NCBI RefSeq assembly: GCF_027887165.1 | Contig: NC_077233.1 | Location: 182,589,114 to 182,653,113, forward strand | Source of the DNA: Monodelphis domestica | Taxonomy: Eukaryota; Chordata; Mammalia; Didelphimorphia; Didelphidae | DNA length: 64,000 bases | Direction of reading: 5' to 3' | Part shown: positions 1 through 12,430 of the stretch, one piece after another | Position numbering within the stretch: the stretch's first letter is position 1 | How the letters are laid out: each line of letters opens with the position of its first letter | Notes under the pieces: model-generated | Seen by the model: only the letters and a program-made list of their open reading frames with translations | What the model was told of the DNA's origin: nothing | The model's database searches: none | Position numbers and translations under genes: made by a program

Positions 1-2
1 AT

Positions 3-1114
3 TTGTCCCTTTCTTATAAGGAAAAGGAAGTGGGGATATGGAAGCATAAATTTAAAGCAAAATTGATTAATGGAGTAAGGATATCATCTGAAGGAAAACC
101 CCTACTCCATGGTAGTTCTTATCAATTAATTTTCCAATCCATTTACAAAAATGGTCACTTTGGTACCCAGGCCATTGTGGATTCTCTTAAAAGAGTATGG
201 ATAGCTCCCAGCATAACTAACATAGCCTCTAAAGTATGTATAGCCTACCCTAACTGCCAAGCATTCAATCAGTATGCTTTTCATGGCAAAGTGTTTGGGG
301 GATGTCCTCTGGCTTCCACACCTTTTGAACACCAGCAAATTGATTTTATCACTATGCCAAAAGCTGGACAGTATAGATTTTGTCTGGTCATAGTAGATCA
401 GCTGACCAGATGGCCTGAAGAATTTCCTACTACTTGAGCCACAGCAGCTTTTCTTGCATAGGTGCTTTTAAAAGAGATTATTCATCACATTTGCCTGATT
501 CAGATAGGGGGACTCATTTCACAAATTTGGTTATGTTCATGTTTGGGGATAACTCCTAAATTCCATGTAATATATAATCCACAGAGCTCAGGCCAAGTTG
601 AGAGAATGAATAGAGATCTTAAGACTATGATTGGCAAATTGTGTACTAAGACTCATTTAAAATTGCCTGAAATACTCCCTCTGACCCTATTTTTATCTTG
701 GTATCAGGCACAGAGGAGATCTACACATCTCACCATTTCAGATGCTTTTTGGATATCTCCCTATGAAGGCTAAGCCTTTAACTCCCACATATACATCATT
801 GCTAGGGGGAGATACTTCTATTGCCTCATATATATATATATATATATATACACACTTGGCAAATTAAATTGAGAGAACTGCATGAATCTGGAACTGCTAT
901 ACAAGAATGACCTATAGACTTCTTGCTCCATGACTTGGACCCAGGTGACAAGGTGTGCATAAAGAATTTCCAGGATACTGGGGCAACTCAGTCTGCCTGG
1001 GCAGTTACATTCCAAGTCCTCTTAACCATTCCAACAGCTATCAAAATTGGAGTAAAGGACTCTTGGATCCATTGCTCACATGTAAAGAAAGAAACTTCTA
1101 TAGATAATGAGTGA
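3..1114 (+). pseudogene. Endogenous retrovirus pol: broken integrase
   Basis: Remnant of a retroviral integrase, which joins viral DNA to host DNA. The N-terminal part (3-437) has the His/Cys spacing of the zinc-binding domain and then the start of the catalytic core, with an Asp in a QIDF context near 340. Stops at 435 and 459 interrupt the same frame, which resumes to 773 with the conserved QSSGQVERMN stretch holding the catalytic Glu. The second Asp region (SDRGTHFT-like, about 500-523) lies in another frame, so indels have broken the core. After a (TA)n tract at 828-850, 923-1114 resembles the C-terminal GPY/F-type module (PGDKV). The layout is gammaretrovirus-like (class I ERV). It cannot encode a working enzyme, and it is cut at the window edge. 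Confidence 0.85.
828..855. repeat. (TA)n microsatellite
   Basis: Uninterrupted TA dinucleotides running into CACAC. It lies between the integrase core and the C-terminal module, exactly where the reading frame changes, so repeat expansion probably helped to break the frame. Confidence 0.85.
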
Positions 1115-2489
1115 CTATATTCTATCATGCTTATTGTATTTGCTAATTATTTGTTTTAAGATTTAATTTTTTTAAGTTTATATGTTAAGTTAATCCATAA
1201 TATTCTGTTACACTAACTCACTTTCTGTTACTGTGTTTTAGCTATTAGCTATATATTCTATTGCACTGTCTTTATTTGTACCATCCTAAGCCTGGGGAGA
1301 AAATACCATTATAAAACTCCATAAACTAGTTCAACAAAACTTGTATTAGTAACATTTAGCATATTTGATGTGCTTTTTGTGAACTTTGTGAATTTTGGAA
1401 ATTCTTTGGATGTGCATTATGTGCTATACTACTGTTTTACAAGGCTGTTACTTAGTGAAAATCATTTGCACTCACACTGTGGATCATGATCAAGTTAAAA
1501 AGGAAATGAATCTCATTTTTGTGTCAGAAACCTTTGTATTCTGCCTTAATTGGTTGACTCTTTTTCACTGATTGTGAACTATTTTTTTATTTTTTTAAAA
1601 ATGTATTATTATTTTTCCTTGTAGGTACAATAGAGTAATTGAGTTTTCTTTTTTCTCTCATTTTGTGTACTTGAAGCACGTGTTACCAGGGTTAATGGGT
1701 TGAGCAAAAAATCAAGGCCAACCAATCCTGTTGGGATTGAAGAGATTCTAAACCAAGACAGGGGACTTGAACTTATTTGGGGATTGAGGAAGTGATTCTT
1801 TGCAAAGTCAGACACAGGATTCCCTTGGGCAAGATCTACACTTCTATTAAGTACCTGACTTTGTCGGCCATTCTGGTTCCACTATCCCTGAAAGCAAACG
1901 TAAAATAAAACCAAGGAATGCTATTTCCCATTTGCATCAAAATATAGCCCTTTTTCTGTCTTTTATATTGTGGCAATTGTCTGTAGTCTTGGCTGCTGAT
2001 TGGGTAAGTACATTATTGCTACTACAGGCTTGTAGGACATAAATCACTTTAAAGGGGCCCTGATTCAAGGACCTGTTATAGGCTTATTCTTCCTTAGCAT
2101 TTTTACAGGAAATATTGATATTTTATATTTCATCCGGAAGTTACTTTTTCTCTTTTCTTTTTTTTATGTTTTTTTTCCTTTCTTTTGACAATTGTAAAAG
2201 AGAATTCTTTGTTCTCTTTGAGTTTCTACTTGTGAAAGGGAATCTTTATTCCCTTTGTCTATTTTGAGTTAACACTTTGGTTAACAATAACTTGAGTACT
2301 CCCACTTAGTACCTCATTAGATTGTGAAGCCAGGATTAACTCTCCTTTGTCTACTTTTGAATTGAATAAACAAAAGATTAAACACACCTGGTTACATGTA
2401 CTGATTCCATGGGGAAACTAAGCATGTAAATCTGGGAGATTTCTATATGCTTGTTTTCCATTGGAATCACAGGAGAGATTGAGTAATGA
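1115..2489 (+). other. ERV 3' region without recognisable env
   Basis: Between the integrase remnant and the recognisable LTR end there is no open frame of useful length on the plus strand and nothing I recognise as env. Part of it, perhaps from a TG near 1,794 or 2,070, may be the 5' part of the LTR. The LTR start is unresolved. Short self-complementary motifs occur near 2,190-2,260 (GAGAATTC...TTCTC and AAGGGAAT...ATTCCCTT). Confidence 0.4.
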
Positions 2490-2736
2490 GAATTTCATAC
2501 CCCAGGACTCAATTTCCCAGAATCCCACTTTCATCCTCATGTTATGTCCTTACATTTTGAAGATAAAGTTTCTCTAACCCTACCCTCACTCTCTTCTCAC
2601 ATTAATATGGTCAGGAAAACTTCTATTTACTCAGACTTTTACTTTTGTCTTTTTATTTCCTCTACTTCAAGTGATTATTAATAAATTTTATAAAATATAA
2701 TGCTTGGAGTTATTGGATATTAACTTAAATCTTACA
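2490..2736 (+). mobile_element. 3' end of an ERV LTR
   Basis: This stretch aligns by eye with 24,426-24,651: the CTC/TTC-CCAG motif, a pyrimidine-rich middle, TTATTTCC.CTACTTCAAG, then AATAAAT..TATTAAATATAAT, GGATATTAA, and an end in CA. AATAAA-like polyadenylation signals sit about 65 bp before the end. The position, downstream of integrase on the same strand, suits the 3' LTR of the provirus at 1-1,114. The 5' boundary is not defined. Confidence 0.65.
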
Positions 2737-4158
2737 GGACTCATGATGAAAACACTATTCACAGCCAAAAGGAAACTGTTGGAAGCTTATTAGAGATCAA
2801 AACATGTCATCTTCCACTTTATTTCCTTAATAAGCTTTTTATTATATGAATGACATGTCTTCTATCAATATATGTATTGCATGAAAGTATGTATTACACG
2901 TATATCAGACTATTTACTCGCCTCAGGGAGGGGAAAAGAGTAGATAGGGAGACAATCTGAATCCTAAGATGCCAGGAAACAATCATCAAAAATTTCTAAT
3001 GTAACTTAAAAATAAAAATAAACTTAAAATTTTTGGAAGACTAAGCAGGAACTAAAATAAACAGACACAGAGAATTCCTCTGGCTGGTACTTTTGTGGGA
3101 TTTGAAGGTCCACAAATTATTATACTTTGCATATGTTTTTGAATTTTTTCAATATATCAATGAGTTGTGTTGATTTTTTCCCTTTAAAAAAAATACCATT
3201 TTATATGGTATTGTTCTATGAGAAGAGGGAGGGATATTTAGATTAATTATGGTGATAGAAGGAGCAAAAGGTATCAACTTCTTGAAATTTTGTTTTAAAA
3301 ACATTTTTTAAGAAAATATTCAGATAGTTGTTTGGAAGACAACTGCATGACAGATCTTTCTAAGAAAAAAAGTATTAAAATTTACACACAAGAACTATAA
3401 GTCTCATATTCTCATCTGGAAGTTTAGTAGATTTTTTTTTAATTACCTCATACTTCAACATTTTACATTAAAGTTACAAAATAGGAATAGTTTATTTTCT
3501 CAAAAAGAAAAACTAAATATAAAGTCTTCACAAAAATTTATATATTTCAAAAGAATTTATTGTAAGATATTTGGGGATACAAGTCAGCTGGTCTTCAGAC
3601 TATTAAAGAACAAGAATCACAGCTAATGAGAATTCTCAGGTGAGAGTATTTTCCTTCATGTGAAGTTTCTGCTTTTGTAACTGGTATTGATTTCACTAAT
3701 ATTAAGTACCAAAAACTGGATGCCATGCCATGACATAAAGAAAAGACTATTATAGTAATAAAAAAGGATAAAATCTTAAGTTTCTACTACTTCCTTATTA
3801 TACAAAATTTATACAAAGTAAATATCTCTTTCTATGTCTAGACTTATCCATTCAAAGTCATCTTACAACACTTTTAAGACTGTAGTATGTATGTATGTAG
3901 CACCAGCTACTTCCTAGTAGCACATATGGAATCAGTAATTGTCTGATATTTCATGCCATTACATCAGTCTAACCTTTACCATTGTTTTAATGGTAACATT
4001 CCCGCCAGGGGATAAACTTTGAGCTCCTGAGGATCAGACCCTCACTTTTTTTCCCCTCCTATTTCCTCTTCATTTGCATTTTTATTTTGTTTTATATAAG
4101 TATCCTCTCGCAACTTTACCAATATAAAAATATTTTAAGGGTATGAATTTATTTTATT
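2737..4158. other. No gene or assigned repeat
   Basis: AT-rich sequence between the ERV LTR and an L1 fragment. Only a short GTAT microsatellite near 3,888-3,900 stands out. No open frame, RNA gene or repeat family was recognised. Confidence 0.5.
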
Positions 4159-4159
4159 T

Positions 4160-4744
4160 AATTTATTTATTTTATTTTTAAGTATTTTCCAAGGTTACAT
4201 GATTTGTGTTCTCTCCCTCCTCTCATCCCCCGCCCCTCATAATCCTGAGCTGACAAGCAATTCCACTGGCTTATAAATGTATTAGTACTCAATACCTATT
4301 TTCCATATTATTTATTTTTGTAATAGAGTAGTCTTTTAAAACCAAAACCCCAAATACTACACCCATATAAACAAGTAATAAATCATATATTTTTCTTCTG
4401 TGTTTCTATTTCCACAGTTCTTTCTCTTGATGTGGGTAGCATTCTTTCTCATAATTCCTTCATGATTGTCCTGGATCATTGCATTGTTATTAGTAACAAA
4501 GTCTATTACATTTGATCATCCCATGATGTTTCAGTTACTGTGAACAATATTCTCCCAGTTCTGCTTATTTAACTCCACATCAGTTCATAGAGATTTTTCC
4601 AGTTTTGTAGAAACCAAACAGTTCATCATTCCTTATAGTACAATAGTATTTCATAATCATCATATACTACAATTTGTTCAACCATTCCCCAATCAAGAGA
4701 AACCCCCTAATTTTCCAATTTTTGCCACCAAAAAGAATGTAGCT
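4160..4744 (-). mobile_element. L1 3'-end fragment, antisense
   Basis: Begins with a T-rich run (antisense poly(A) tail), then antisense L1 3' UTR and the ORF2 C-terminal region. Shared landmarks with other copies in the window are GACAAGCAATTCCA, the CACAGTTCTTTCTCT motif, CCTGGATCAT and the ACAATAGTATTTCA stretch. It is 5' truncated and too decayed to keep an ORF. Similar copies lie at 34,606 and 42,925. Confidence 0.75.
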
Positions 4745-5159
4745 AAAAAATGTTTTGATTAATCATATATGTATAACAGATCAAATTGTTTACTCTCTCA
4801 AAAAGGGGAAGGGAAGTAAAGTGAGAGAAAGTTTGGATGGTATAACTTCAGAAAATGTATAATTAAAATTGTTATTACATGTAATTTGGAAAATAAAATA
4901 TTAAAAGAAATTAAAAGAAAAAATTTAGATCACAGATCTGGTGGGAGACAGTCCTAAAACCTCACTGTAGTCTCAAGAATTCATTATTACAATCTTTCAA
5001 AAATATAACCACATTCATTTAATTTCACAATAATTTATAAATTTTATAATGAAAAGCTTATTCTCCTAATTAAAAGAGAATTCACATTTTTAATCATAAC
5101 ATTTTATATTCTCCCAAATTAAACAAGAAAAACTAGAAGCCTAAATTGTATCTAGAGGT

Positions 5160-5181
5160 TTTTTGTTTTGTTTTGTTTTGT
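5160..5181. repeat. (TTTTG)n simple repeat
   Basis: Four to five TTTTG units directly upstream of the TTAAAA target where the composite L1 inserted. Confidence 0.8.
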
Positions 5182-5249
5182 TTAAAATATAAGACCTGAG
5201 ATAACAGGGGCAGAGTCAAGATGGCAGCTTAGACTTGAACCAACCACAA

Positions 5250-8232
5250 TCAAATTTAGATAAATCAAACCAAAAAATAAATAAGAAAGAGGTAAAAGAG
5301 GTGAATGAAATCTTAGAACGATTAGAGTTAATAGACATATGGAAAAAAAATAAATAGGGACAAAAAGGAATACACTTTCTTCTCAGCACCACATGGCACA
5401 TTCACAAAGATAGATCATACACTAGGTCACAGAAAAATGCCATTCAAATGCAGAAAAGCAGAAATAATAAATGCAAATTTTCAGATCATAAGGCAATAAA
5501 AATATTGATCAGTAAGGGTTCATGGAGAGCCAAATCAAAAATTAATTGGAAATTAAATAATATGATACTCAAAAATCAGTTAGTTAGAGAAGAAATCATA
5601 GAAACAATTAATAATTTCATTTAGGAAAATGACAATGGTGAGACAATCCTTTCAAACCTTATAGGATGCAGCCAAAGCAGTACTCAGAGGAAAATTCATA
5701 TCCTTGAGTGCATATATTAACAAATTAGGGAGGGCAGAGATCAATGAATTGGAAATGCCAATCAAAAAACTTGAAAGTGAACAAATTACAAACCCCCAGA
5801 AGAAAAATAACTAGAGATCCTAAAAATTAAGGGAGAAATTAATAACATCAAAAGTAATAGAACTATTACACCAATAAACAAGACTAGAAGCTGGTACTTT
5901 GAAAAAACAGACAAAATAGACAAAGTACTGGTCAATCTAATTTAAAAAAGGAAAGAAGAAAGGCAAATTAACAGCATTGAGGATGAAAAAGGGGGACAGC
6001 ACCTGCAATGAAGAGGAAATTAAGGCAACCATTAAAAAGTACTTTGCCCAAATATAGGGCAATAAATATACCAACCTAGGTGATATGGATGAATATTTAC
6101 AAAAATATAAATTGCCTAGACTAATGGAAGAAGAAATAGAATTCTTAAATAATTCCATATCAGAAAAAGAAATCCAACAGGCCATCAAAGAACTCCCTAA
6201 GAAAAACTCCCCGGGGCCTGATGGATTCACAAGTGAATTCTATCAAACATTCAAAGAACAGCTAATCCCAATACTATACAAACTATTTGACATAATAAGC
6301 AAAGAGGGAGTTCTACCAAATTCCTTTTATGACACAAACATGGAACTGATTCCAAAGCCAGGCAGGCCAAAAACAGAGAAAGAAAAGTATAGAGCAATCT
6401 CCCTAATAAATATAGATGCAAAAATCTTAAATACGATACAAGCAAAAAGACTCCAGCAAGTGATCAAAAGAGTCATTCACCATGATCAAGTAGGATTTAT
6501 ACCAGGGATGCAGGGTTAGTTCAATATTAGGAAAACCATCCACATAATTGACCGTATCAACAAGAAAACCAACAAAAATCACATGATTATTTCAACAGAT
6601 GCAGAAAAAACTTTTGATAAAATACAATATCCATTCCTATTAAAAACACTAGAAAGCATAGGAATAGAGGGGTCTTTCCTAAAAATAATGAACAGCATAT
6701 ATCTAAAACCATCAGTTAATATCATCTACAATGGGGATAAACTAGATGCATTCCCAATAAAATCAGGAGTGAAACAAGGATGCCCATTATCACCTCTATT
6801 ATTTCACATTGTACTAGAAACACTAGCAACAGCAATTAAAGAAGAAAAAGAAATTGAAGGCCTTAAAATAGGCAAGGAGGAGACCAAGTTATCACTATTT
6901 GTGGATGACATGATGGTCTACTTAAAGAATCCTAGAGATTCAACCAAAATCTAATCAAAATAATCAACAACTTTAGCAAAGTCGCAGGATACAAAATAAA
7001 CCCGCATAAGTCATTAGCATTTCTATATATTTCCAACACAGCTCACCAGCAACAACTAGAAAGAGAAATCCAATTCAAAATCACCTGAGACAACATAAAA
7101 TACTTAGGAATCTATCTCCCAAGACAAATACAGGAACTATATGAACAGAACTACAAAACACTCCCCACACAACTAAAACTAGACTTGAACAATTGGAAAA
7201 CCATTAACTGCTCATGGGTAGGACAAACCAATATAATAAAAATGACCATCCTACCCAAACTTATTTACCTATTTAGTGCAATACCCATTGAACTTCCAAA
7301 AAAATTTTTTTTACTGATTTAGAAAAAAACCATAACAAAGTTCATTTGGAAGAACAAAGGATCAAGGATATCCAAGAAAATAATGAAAAAAATACAAAGG
7401 AAGGGGGCCTTGCAGTCCCAGATCTCAGACTATATTATAAAACAGTGGTCATCAACACAATTTGATACTGGCTAAGAGACAGAAAGGAAGATCAGTAGAA
7501 TAGACTCAGGGTAAGTGACCTCAGCAAGATAGTATATGAAAAACCCAAAGATCCCACCTTTGGGGACAAAAATCTACTATTTCATAAAAACTGCTGGGAA
7601 AATTGGAAGACAGTGTGAGAAAGATTAGTTTAGATCAACACCTCACACCCTACAACAAGAAAAATTCAAAATGGGTGAATGACTTGAACAAAATGAAGGA
7701 ACATATAAGAAAATTAGGCGAACACAAAATAGTGAATATGGAAGGGAAAGATTTTAAACCCAAGTAAGACTTAGAAGGAGTCACAAAATGCAAAATAAAT
7801 AATTTTGATTACATCAAATTAAAAAGGTTTTGTACAACCAAAACCAATGTAACCAAAATCAGAAGGGAAGCAACAAATTGGGAAACAATCCTCATAAAAA
7901 CCTCAGACAAAATAAAAGACTGTCTGCCCTTCGATCCAGCCATAGCACTTCTGGGTTTGTACCCCAAAGAGATTATAAGGAAAAAGACTTGTACAAGAAT
8001 ATTCATAGCAGTGCTATTTGTGGTGGCCAAAAATTGGAAAATGAGGGGATGCCCTTCAATTGGAGAATGGCTGAACAAATTGTGGTATATGTTGGTGATG
8101 GAATACTATTGTGCTAAAAGGAATAATAAAGTGGAGGAATTCCGTGTAGACTGGAACAACCTCCAGGAAGTGATGCAGAGCGAAAGGAGCAGAATCAGGA
8201 AAACATTGTACACAGAGACTGACACACTGTGA
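5250..8232 (+). pseudogene. L1 copy A ORF2 (endonuclease/reverse transcriptase) remnant
   Basis: ORF2 makes the nickase and reverse transcriptase of LINE-1. Copy A joins the ORF2 frame part-way into the endonuclease domain (about 5,250; the block aligns with 10,830 onward in copy B). The reverse transcriptase palm is readable in 6,085-6,954 with one in-frame TAG at 6,517. It keeps [21 protein letters not shown], the DAEKTFDKI helix and the catalytic FVDDM motif near 6,898-6,912. The C-terminal region follows with stops and frameshifts. At about 7,910 the sequence jumps from the TSDK segment to the CLPFDP segment, deleting roughly 300-350 bp that copy C (15.1-17.8 kb) retains. Not functional. 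Confidence 0.85.
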
Positions 8233-8640
8233 TAGAATTGAACATAATGGACTTCTCCATTAGTGGCAATGCAATGTCCCTGAACAATCTGCAGGGATCT
8301 AGGAGAAAAAACACTATCCACAAGCAGAGGACAAACTGTGGGAGTAAAAAAAAAAACGAGGAAACGCAACTGCTTGACTACAGGGGTTGAGGGTATATGA
8401 TTAAGAAGAGACTCCAAATGAACACTCTAATGCAAATACCAACAACATGGAAATGGGTTCGAAACAAGAATACTTGTGTTACCCAGTGGAATCACGCATC
8501 AGCTATGGGATAGTTGGGGGTGGGGGGGCGGAGAAAATGATCTTTGTCTCCAATGAATAATGCTCTGAAATGACCAAATAAAATAGTTATAAAAAGAAAA
8601 TAAATAAATAAACACTTATACATCAAAAACACACACACAC
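8233..8640 (+). mobile_element. L1 copy A 3' UTR and tail
   Basis: Continues copy A past ORF2. A G-rich tract (about 8,515-8,533) is followed by the L1 3'-end motif GACCAAATAAAATA and an A-rich tail with AAATAAATAAATAAAC, then (AC)n. The same 3' end is seen inverted at 14,630 and 15,130. The tail abuts copy B at about 8,640. Confidence 0.75.
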
Positions 8641-8642
8641 AA

Positions 8643-9565
8643 TTGAGAGACACTGAAGACAATTGGGAAAAGAATTTAAAAACTGAGATAAGTCATCTGG
8701 AAACAGAAAATAGTGTCTTGAAAGCCAAAATCAACCAGCTTGAAAATGAGGCAAAGGAGATGAAAGATGAGGCAAGGAAGATGAAAAATGAGGCAAAGAA
8801 GATGAAAGATGAGGCAAAGAAGATGAAAGATGACATAAAGAGAATGAAAGACGAACTCCAAAGAAAATCAGACCAGAAGGAGAAGGATGACCAAAAAGCC
8901 AGGGACTAAATCTACGCTTTAAGAATCAGAATACAACAACTAGAATTAAGTGATCTCACAAGGCAGCAGGACACTAAAAAAAAAAGGATGAAAAAATTAA
9001 GGAAAATATGAAGCATCTCATTCATAAAACAGAAGATTTAGAAAACTGTTCAAGGAGAGACAATTTAAGAATCATTGGTCTACCAGAAAACCATGACAAA
9101 AGAAAAAGACTGGACATAATACTACAGGAAATTATCCAAGAAACATGCCCCGATATTCTGAAACAAGAGGGAAAAGTGGAGATTGAAAGAATCCACAGAT
9201 CACCTCATGTATTTAATCCCCAACTGACAACACCCAGGAATGTTATAGCCAAATTCAAGAACTATCAGATCAAAGAAAACATATGACAAGCTGCCAAGAA
9301 GAAGTTATTCAGTGGAACCACAGTGAGGATAACACAGGATCTGGCTGTATCCACACTGAAGGACCAAAAGGCATGGAATATGATATTCCAGAAAGCAAGG
9401 GAACTAGGTCTACAACCAAGAATCAACTAACCAGCAAAACTGACTATATTCTTACAGGGGATAGTATGGTGATTCAACAAAATAGAAGAATTCCAAGCAT
9501 GTTTAAAGAAAAGACCTGACCTGAACAGAAAATTTAATGCCCAAGCACAGAACTCAAGAGAATGA
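8643..9565 (+). pseudogene. L1 copy B ORF1 (RNA-binding chaperone) remnant
   Basis: ORF1 encodes the trimeric coiled-coil RNA-binding protein that packages L1 RNA. Residues from 8,643-8,909 form a charged coiled coil with heptads of type MKDEAKK repeated in tandem. After a frameshift before 9,008, the next frame gives the RRM-like core (ENCSRRDNLRIIGLPE, then ETCPDILKQ). The C-terminal domain continues in that frame after stops at 9,284, 9,428 and 9,470, and ends at the natural TGA 9,563-9,565. The start codon region is missing: the copy begins inside ORF1, at the copy A tail. Confidence 0.85.
8740..8850 (+). repeat. 21-bp tandem repeats coding ORF1 heptads
   Basis: About five imperfect copies of a 21-bp unit (GAGGCAAAGAAGATGAAAGAT-like) encode consecutive coiled-coil heptads. 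Unit size equals one heptad, so gain or loss of a unit keeps both frame and coil register. Confidence 0.8.
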
Positions 9566-9862
9566 TCAAAAGGTAATTAAAAAAGAGGGAAAAAAGAAAA
9601 ACAAAACAAATAACCCACCCCCTTTTTTTTAAAAACAGACTGAATGAGTTAAAATGATATGTATCCCTGTAAGAAAAGAGGTCATTGGTAACTCTTAAAA
9701 ATTGTTATTATTACCTGAGTAGCTAGAAGAATTACACTTAGCGGGAACAATGACAAACTGTATAGGATGAAATGATAAGACATAAATAGGTATATATATG
9801 AGTATCTACATATATATGTATGCATAAATGTATATACATGTGTGTATATATATATACTTCTA

Positions 9863-9896
<34 letters not shown>

Positions 9897-10367
9897 TACA
9901 ACTAGAGCTAAAAAAACAGGTTAATACTAAAAGGAATGGGGAAAAAAAACAAAAAGGGGTAAATTTATACATCACAAAGAAGCTCATGGTGGGAGGGGGG
10001 AGAACATCAATACACTAGAAAAGTAAAGATGTTCGCGATTGGAAATACTCAACTGTTACATGCATTGAAATTGATCCAAAGAGGGAAGAACGATCCAATT
10101 CATTGGGGCAGAGAATAGATTTGTGCCCTATAGGGGAGTAGAAGGGTAACAAACAGACTGGTGGGGAGAGAAGTAGTCCAAGGGAGGGAGAGGTAGGGGG
10201 GGTAGTTTTAGAAAGACTGCAAATAAAATAAGGGGGGGAATAAGAAGGGAGGACGTAGAAAGGGAAGTAAAATACGGGTACGAACTAGGGGGACTGCTTA
10301 AAAACAAGCATTGGTATAGAAGGAAATAGTGAAAGAAGAAAAGGCAGGAACAAGAGTAGAAATCAAA
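9566..10367 (+). mobile_element. L1 copy B inter-ORF region with AT microsatellite
   Basis: Spacer between ORF1 and ORF2 of copy B, about 800 bp, much longer than the short ORF1-ORF2 gap of human L1. It holds a (TA)n/(TATACA)n array at about 9,790-9,900, then purine-rich sequence (GGGGAGA, AGGGAGGGAGAGG). No ORF. Whether this length is normal for the family or reflects repeat expansion cannot be told from one copy. Confidence 0.65.
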
Positions 10368-12430
10368 ATGCTGGGAAATACACAGCTGGTAATCATAAAG
10401 CTGAATGTGAATGGAATGAACTCACCCATAAAACAGAAGTGAATAGCAGAATGGATTAGAATCCAAAACCCTACCATATGTTGTCTACAAGAAACACACA
10501 TAAGGACAGTAGATATGCATAGGGTGAAAGTAAGAGGATGGAGCCAAATCTATTGGGCATCAACTGATAAAAAGAAGGCAGGAGTCACATGATATCTGCC
10601 AAAGCCAAAGTAAAAATAAATCTAGTTAAAAGAGATAGGGAAGGTAATTAAATCCTGATAAAAGGCAGTATAGACAATGAGGAAATATCAGTACTCAACA
10701 TGTATGCACCAAATAGCATAGCATCCAGATTTCTAAAGGAGAAACTAGTGGAGCTCAAGGATGAAATAGATGGAAAAACTATACTAGTGGAATACATAAA
10801 CCTTTCTCTATCTGAACTAGATAAATCAAACCAAAAAATAAATAAGAAAGAGGTAAGAGAAGTGAATGAAAGCTTAGAAAAATGAGAGTTAGTAGATATG
10901 TGGAGAAAAATAAATACAGACAAAAAGGAATACACCTTCTTTTCATCAGCATATGGTACATTCACAAAAATTGATCATGTTTTAGGGCATAAAAACATTG
11001 CAAACAAGTGCAAAAGGGCAGAAATAATAAATGCAACCTTCTCAGACCACAATGCAATGAAAATAATAATTAGTAAGGGTACATGGAGAGATAAATCAAA
11101 AATCAATTGGAAATTAAACAATATGATTCTCCAAAACTGCTTAGTTAAAGAACAAATAACTTCATTGAAGAAAATGACAAAGATGAGACATCCTTTCAAA
11201 ACCTATAGGATGCAGCCAAAGCAGTACTCTGGGTGAAATTTATATCCTTGAGTTAGTTCATACATTAACACATTAGGGAGAGCAGAGGTCAATGAATTGG
11301 GCATTCAAATTAAAAAACTAGAAAGTGAACAAATTTAAAATCCTCAGATGAAGACTAAATTAGAGATCCTAAAAATCAAAGGAGAAATTAATAAAATTGA
11401 AAGTCAAAGAACGATTGATTTAATAAATAAGACTAGAAGCTGGTACTCTGAAAAAAAATAGGCAAAGTTCTGGTCAGTCCAGTTAAAAAAAAGGAAAGAA
11501 GAAAACCAAATTGACAATATCCAAAATGAAAAGGGAGACCTCACCTCTAATGAAGAGGAAATTAAGGCAATCATTAAAAACTACTATGCCAATTATATGG
11601 CAACAAATATGGCAATCTAGGTGATATGGATGAATACTTACAAAAACATAAATTGCCTAGATTAACAGAGGAAGAGATAGATTATCTAAACAACCCCATA
11701 TCAGAAAAAGAAATTGAACAAGCCATCAAAGAATTCCCTAAGAAAAAATTACCAGGTCCTGATGGATTCACAAATTAATTCTATCAAACATTAAAAAAAC
11801 AACTAATCCCAATATTATACAAACTATTTGACATAATAAGCAAAGAGGGAGTTCTACCAAATTCATTTTACGACACAAACATGGTACTGATCCCTAAGAC
11901 AGGCAGGTCAAAAACAGAGAAAGAAAACTATAGAAAACAATCTCCTTAATGAATATAGATGCAAAAATCTTAAATAAGATACTAGCAAAAGACTCCAGCA
12001 AGTCATCACAAAGGTTATTCACTATGAATGCTGGAAGGGATGTGGAAACATTAGGACATTAATGCATTGCTGGTGGAGTTGTGAATTTATCCAACCATTC
12101 TGGAGGGCAATTTGGAACTATGCCAATGGGCGCTAAAAGACTGTCTGCCCTTTGATCCAGTCATAGCACTGCTGGGTTTGTACCCCAAAGAGATAACAAG
12201 GGAAAAGACATGTACAAGAATATTCATAGCTGTTCTCTTTGTGGTGGCAAAAAATGGTAAATGAGGGGATGCCCTTCAATTGGGTACTGGCTGAACAAAT
12301 TGTTGTATATATTGGTGGTGGAATACTATTGTGCTCAAAGGAATAATAAAGTAGAGGAATTCCATCGGGACTGGAATGATGCAGAGTGAGAGGAGCAGAA
12401 CCAGGAAAACATTATACACAGAGACTGATA
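10368..12430 (+). pseudogene. L1 copy B ORF2 remnant, RT core deleted
   Basis: ATG at 10,368 opens the endonuclease domain. Visible are the N-terminal NVNGMN motif, a stop at 10,440, CCLQETH with the catalytic Glu, MYAPN, and FSDHN with the terminal Asp-His. The GDFN motif is replaced by an EYIN-like reading at about 10,790, so a catalytic Asp is lost. The finger region (PGPDGFT, about 11,750) is present. At about 12,025 the sequence jumps from the VITRVIH segment to the WKGCGN segment near the C-terminus, deleting the palm with its FADD motif. No function is possible. Confidence 0.85.

Noticed and set aside
6085..6954. Active LINE-1 reverse transcriptase
   Set aside because: The catalytic motif is present, but an in-frame stop, a large downstream deletion and a missing 5' part exclude activity.
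9790..9900. AT-rich array as an origin or CRISPR-like repeat
   Set aside because: It is a simple TA/TATACA microsatellite within an L1 inter-ORF region; no spacer structure.
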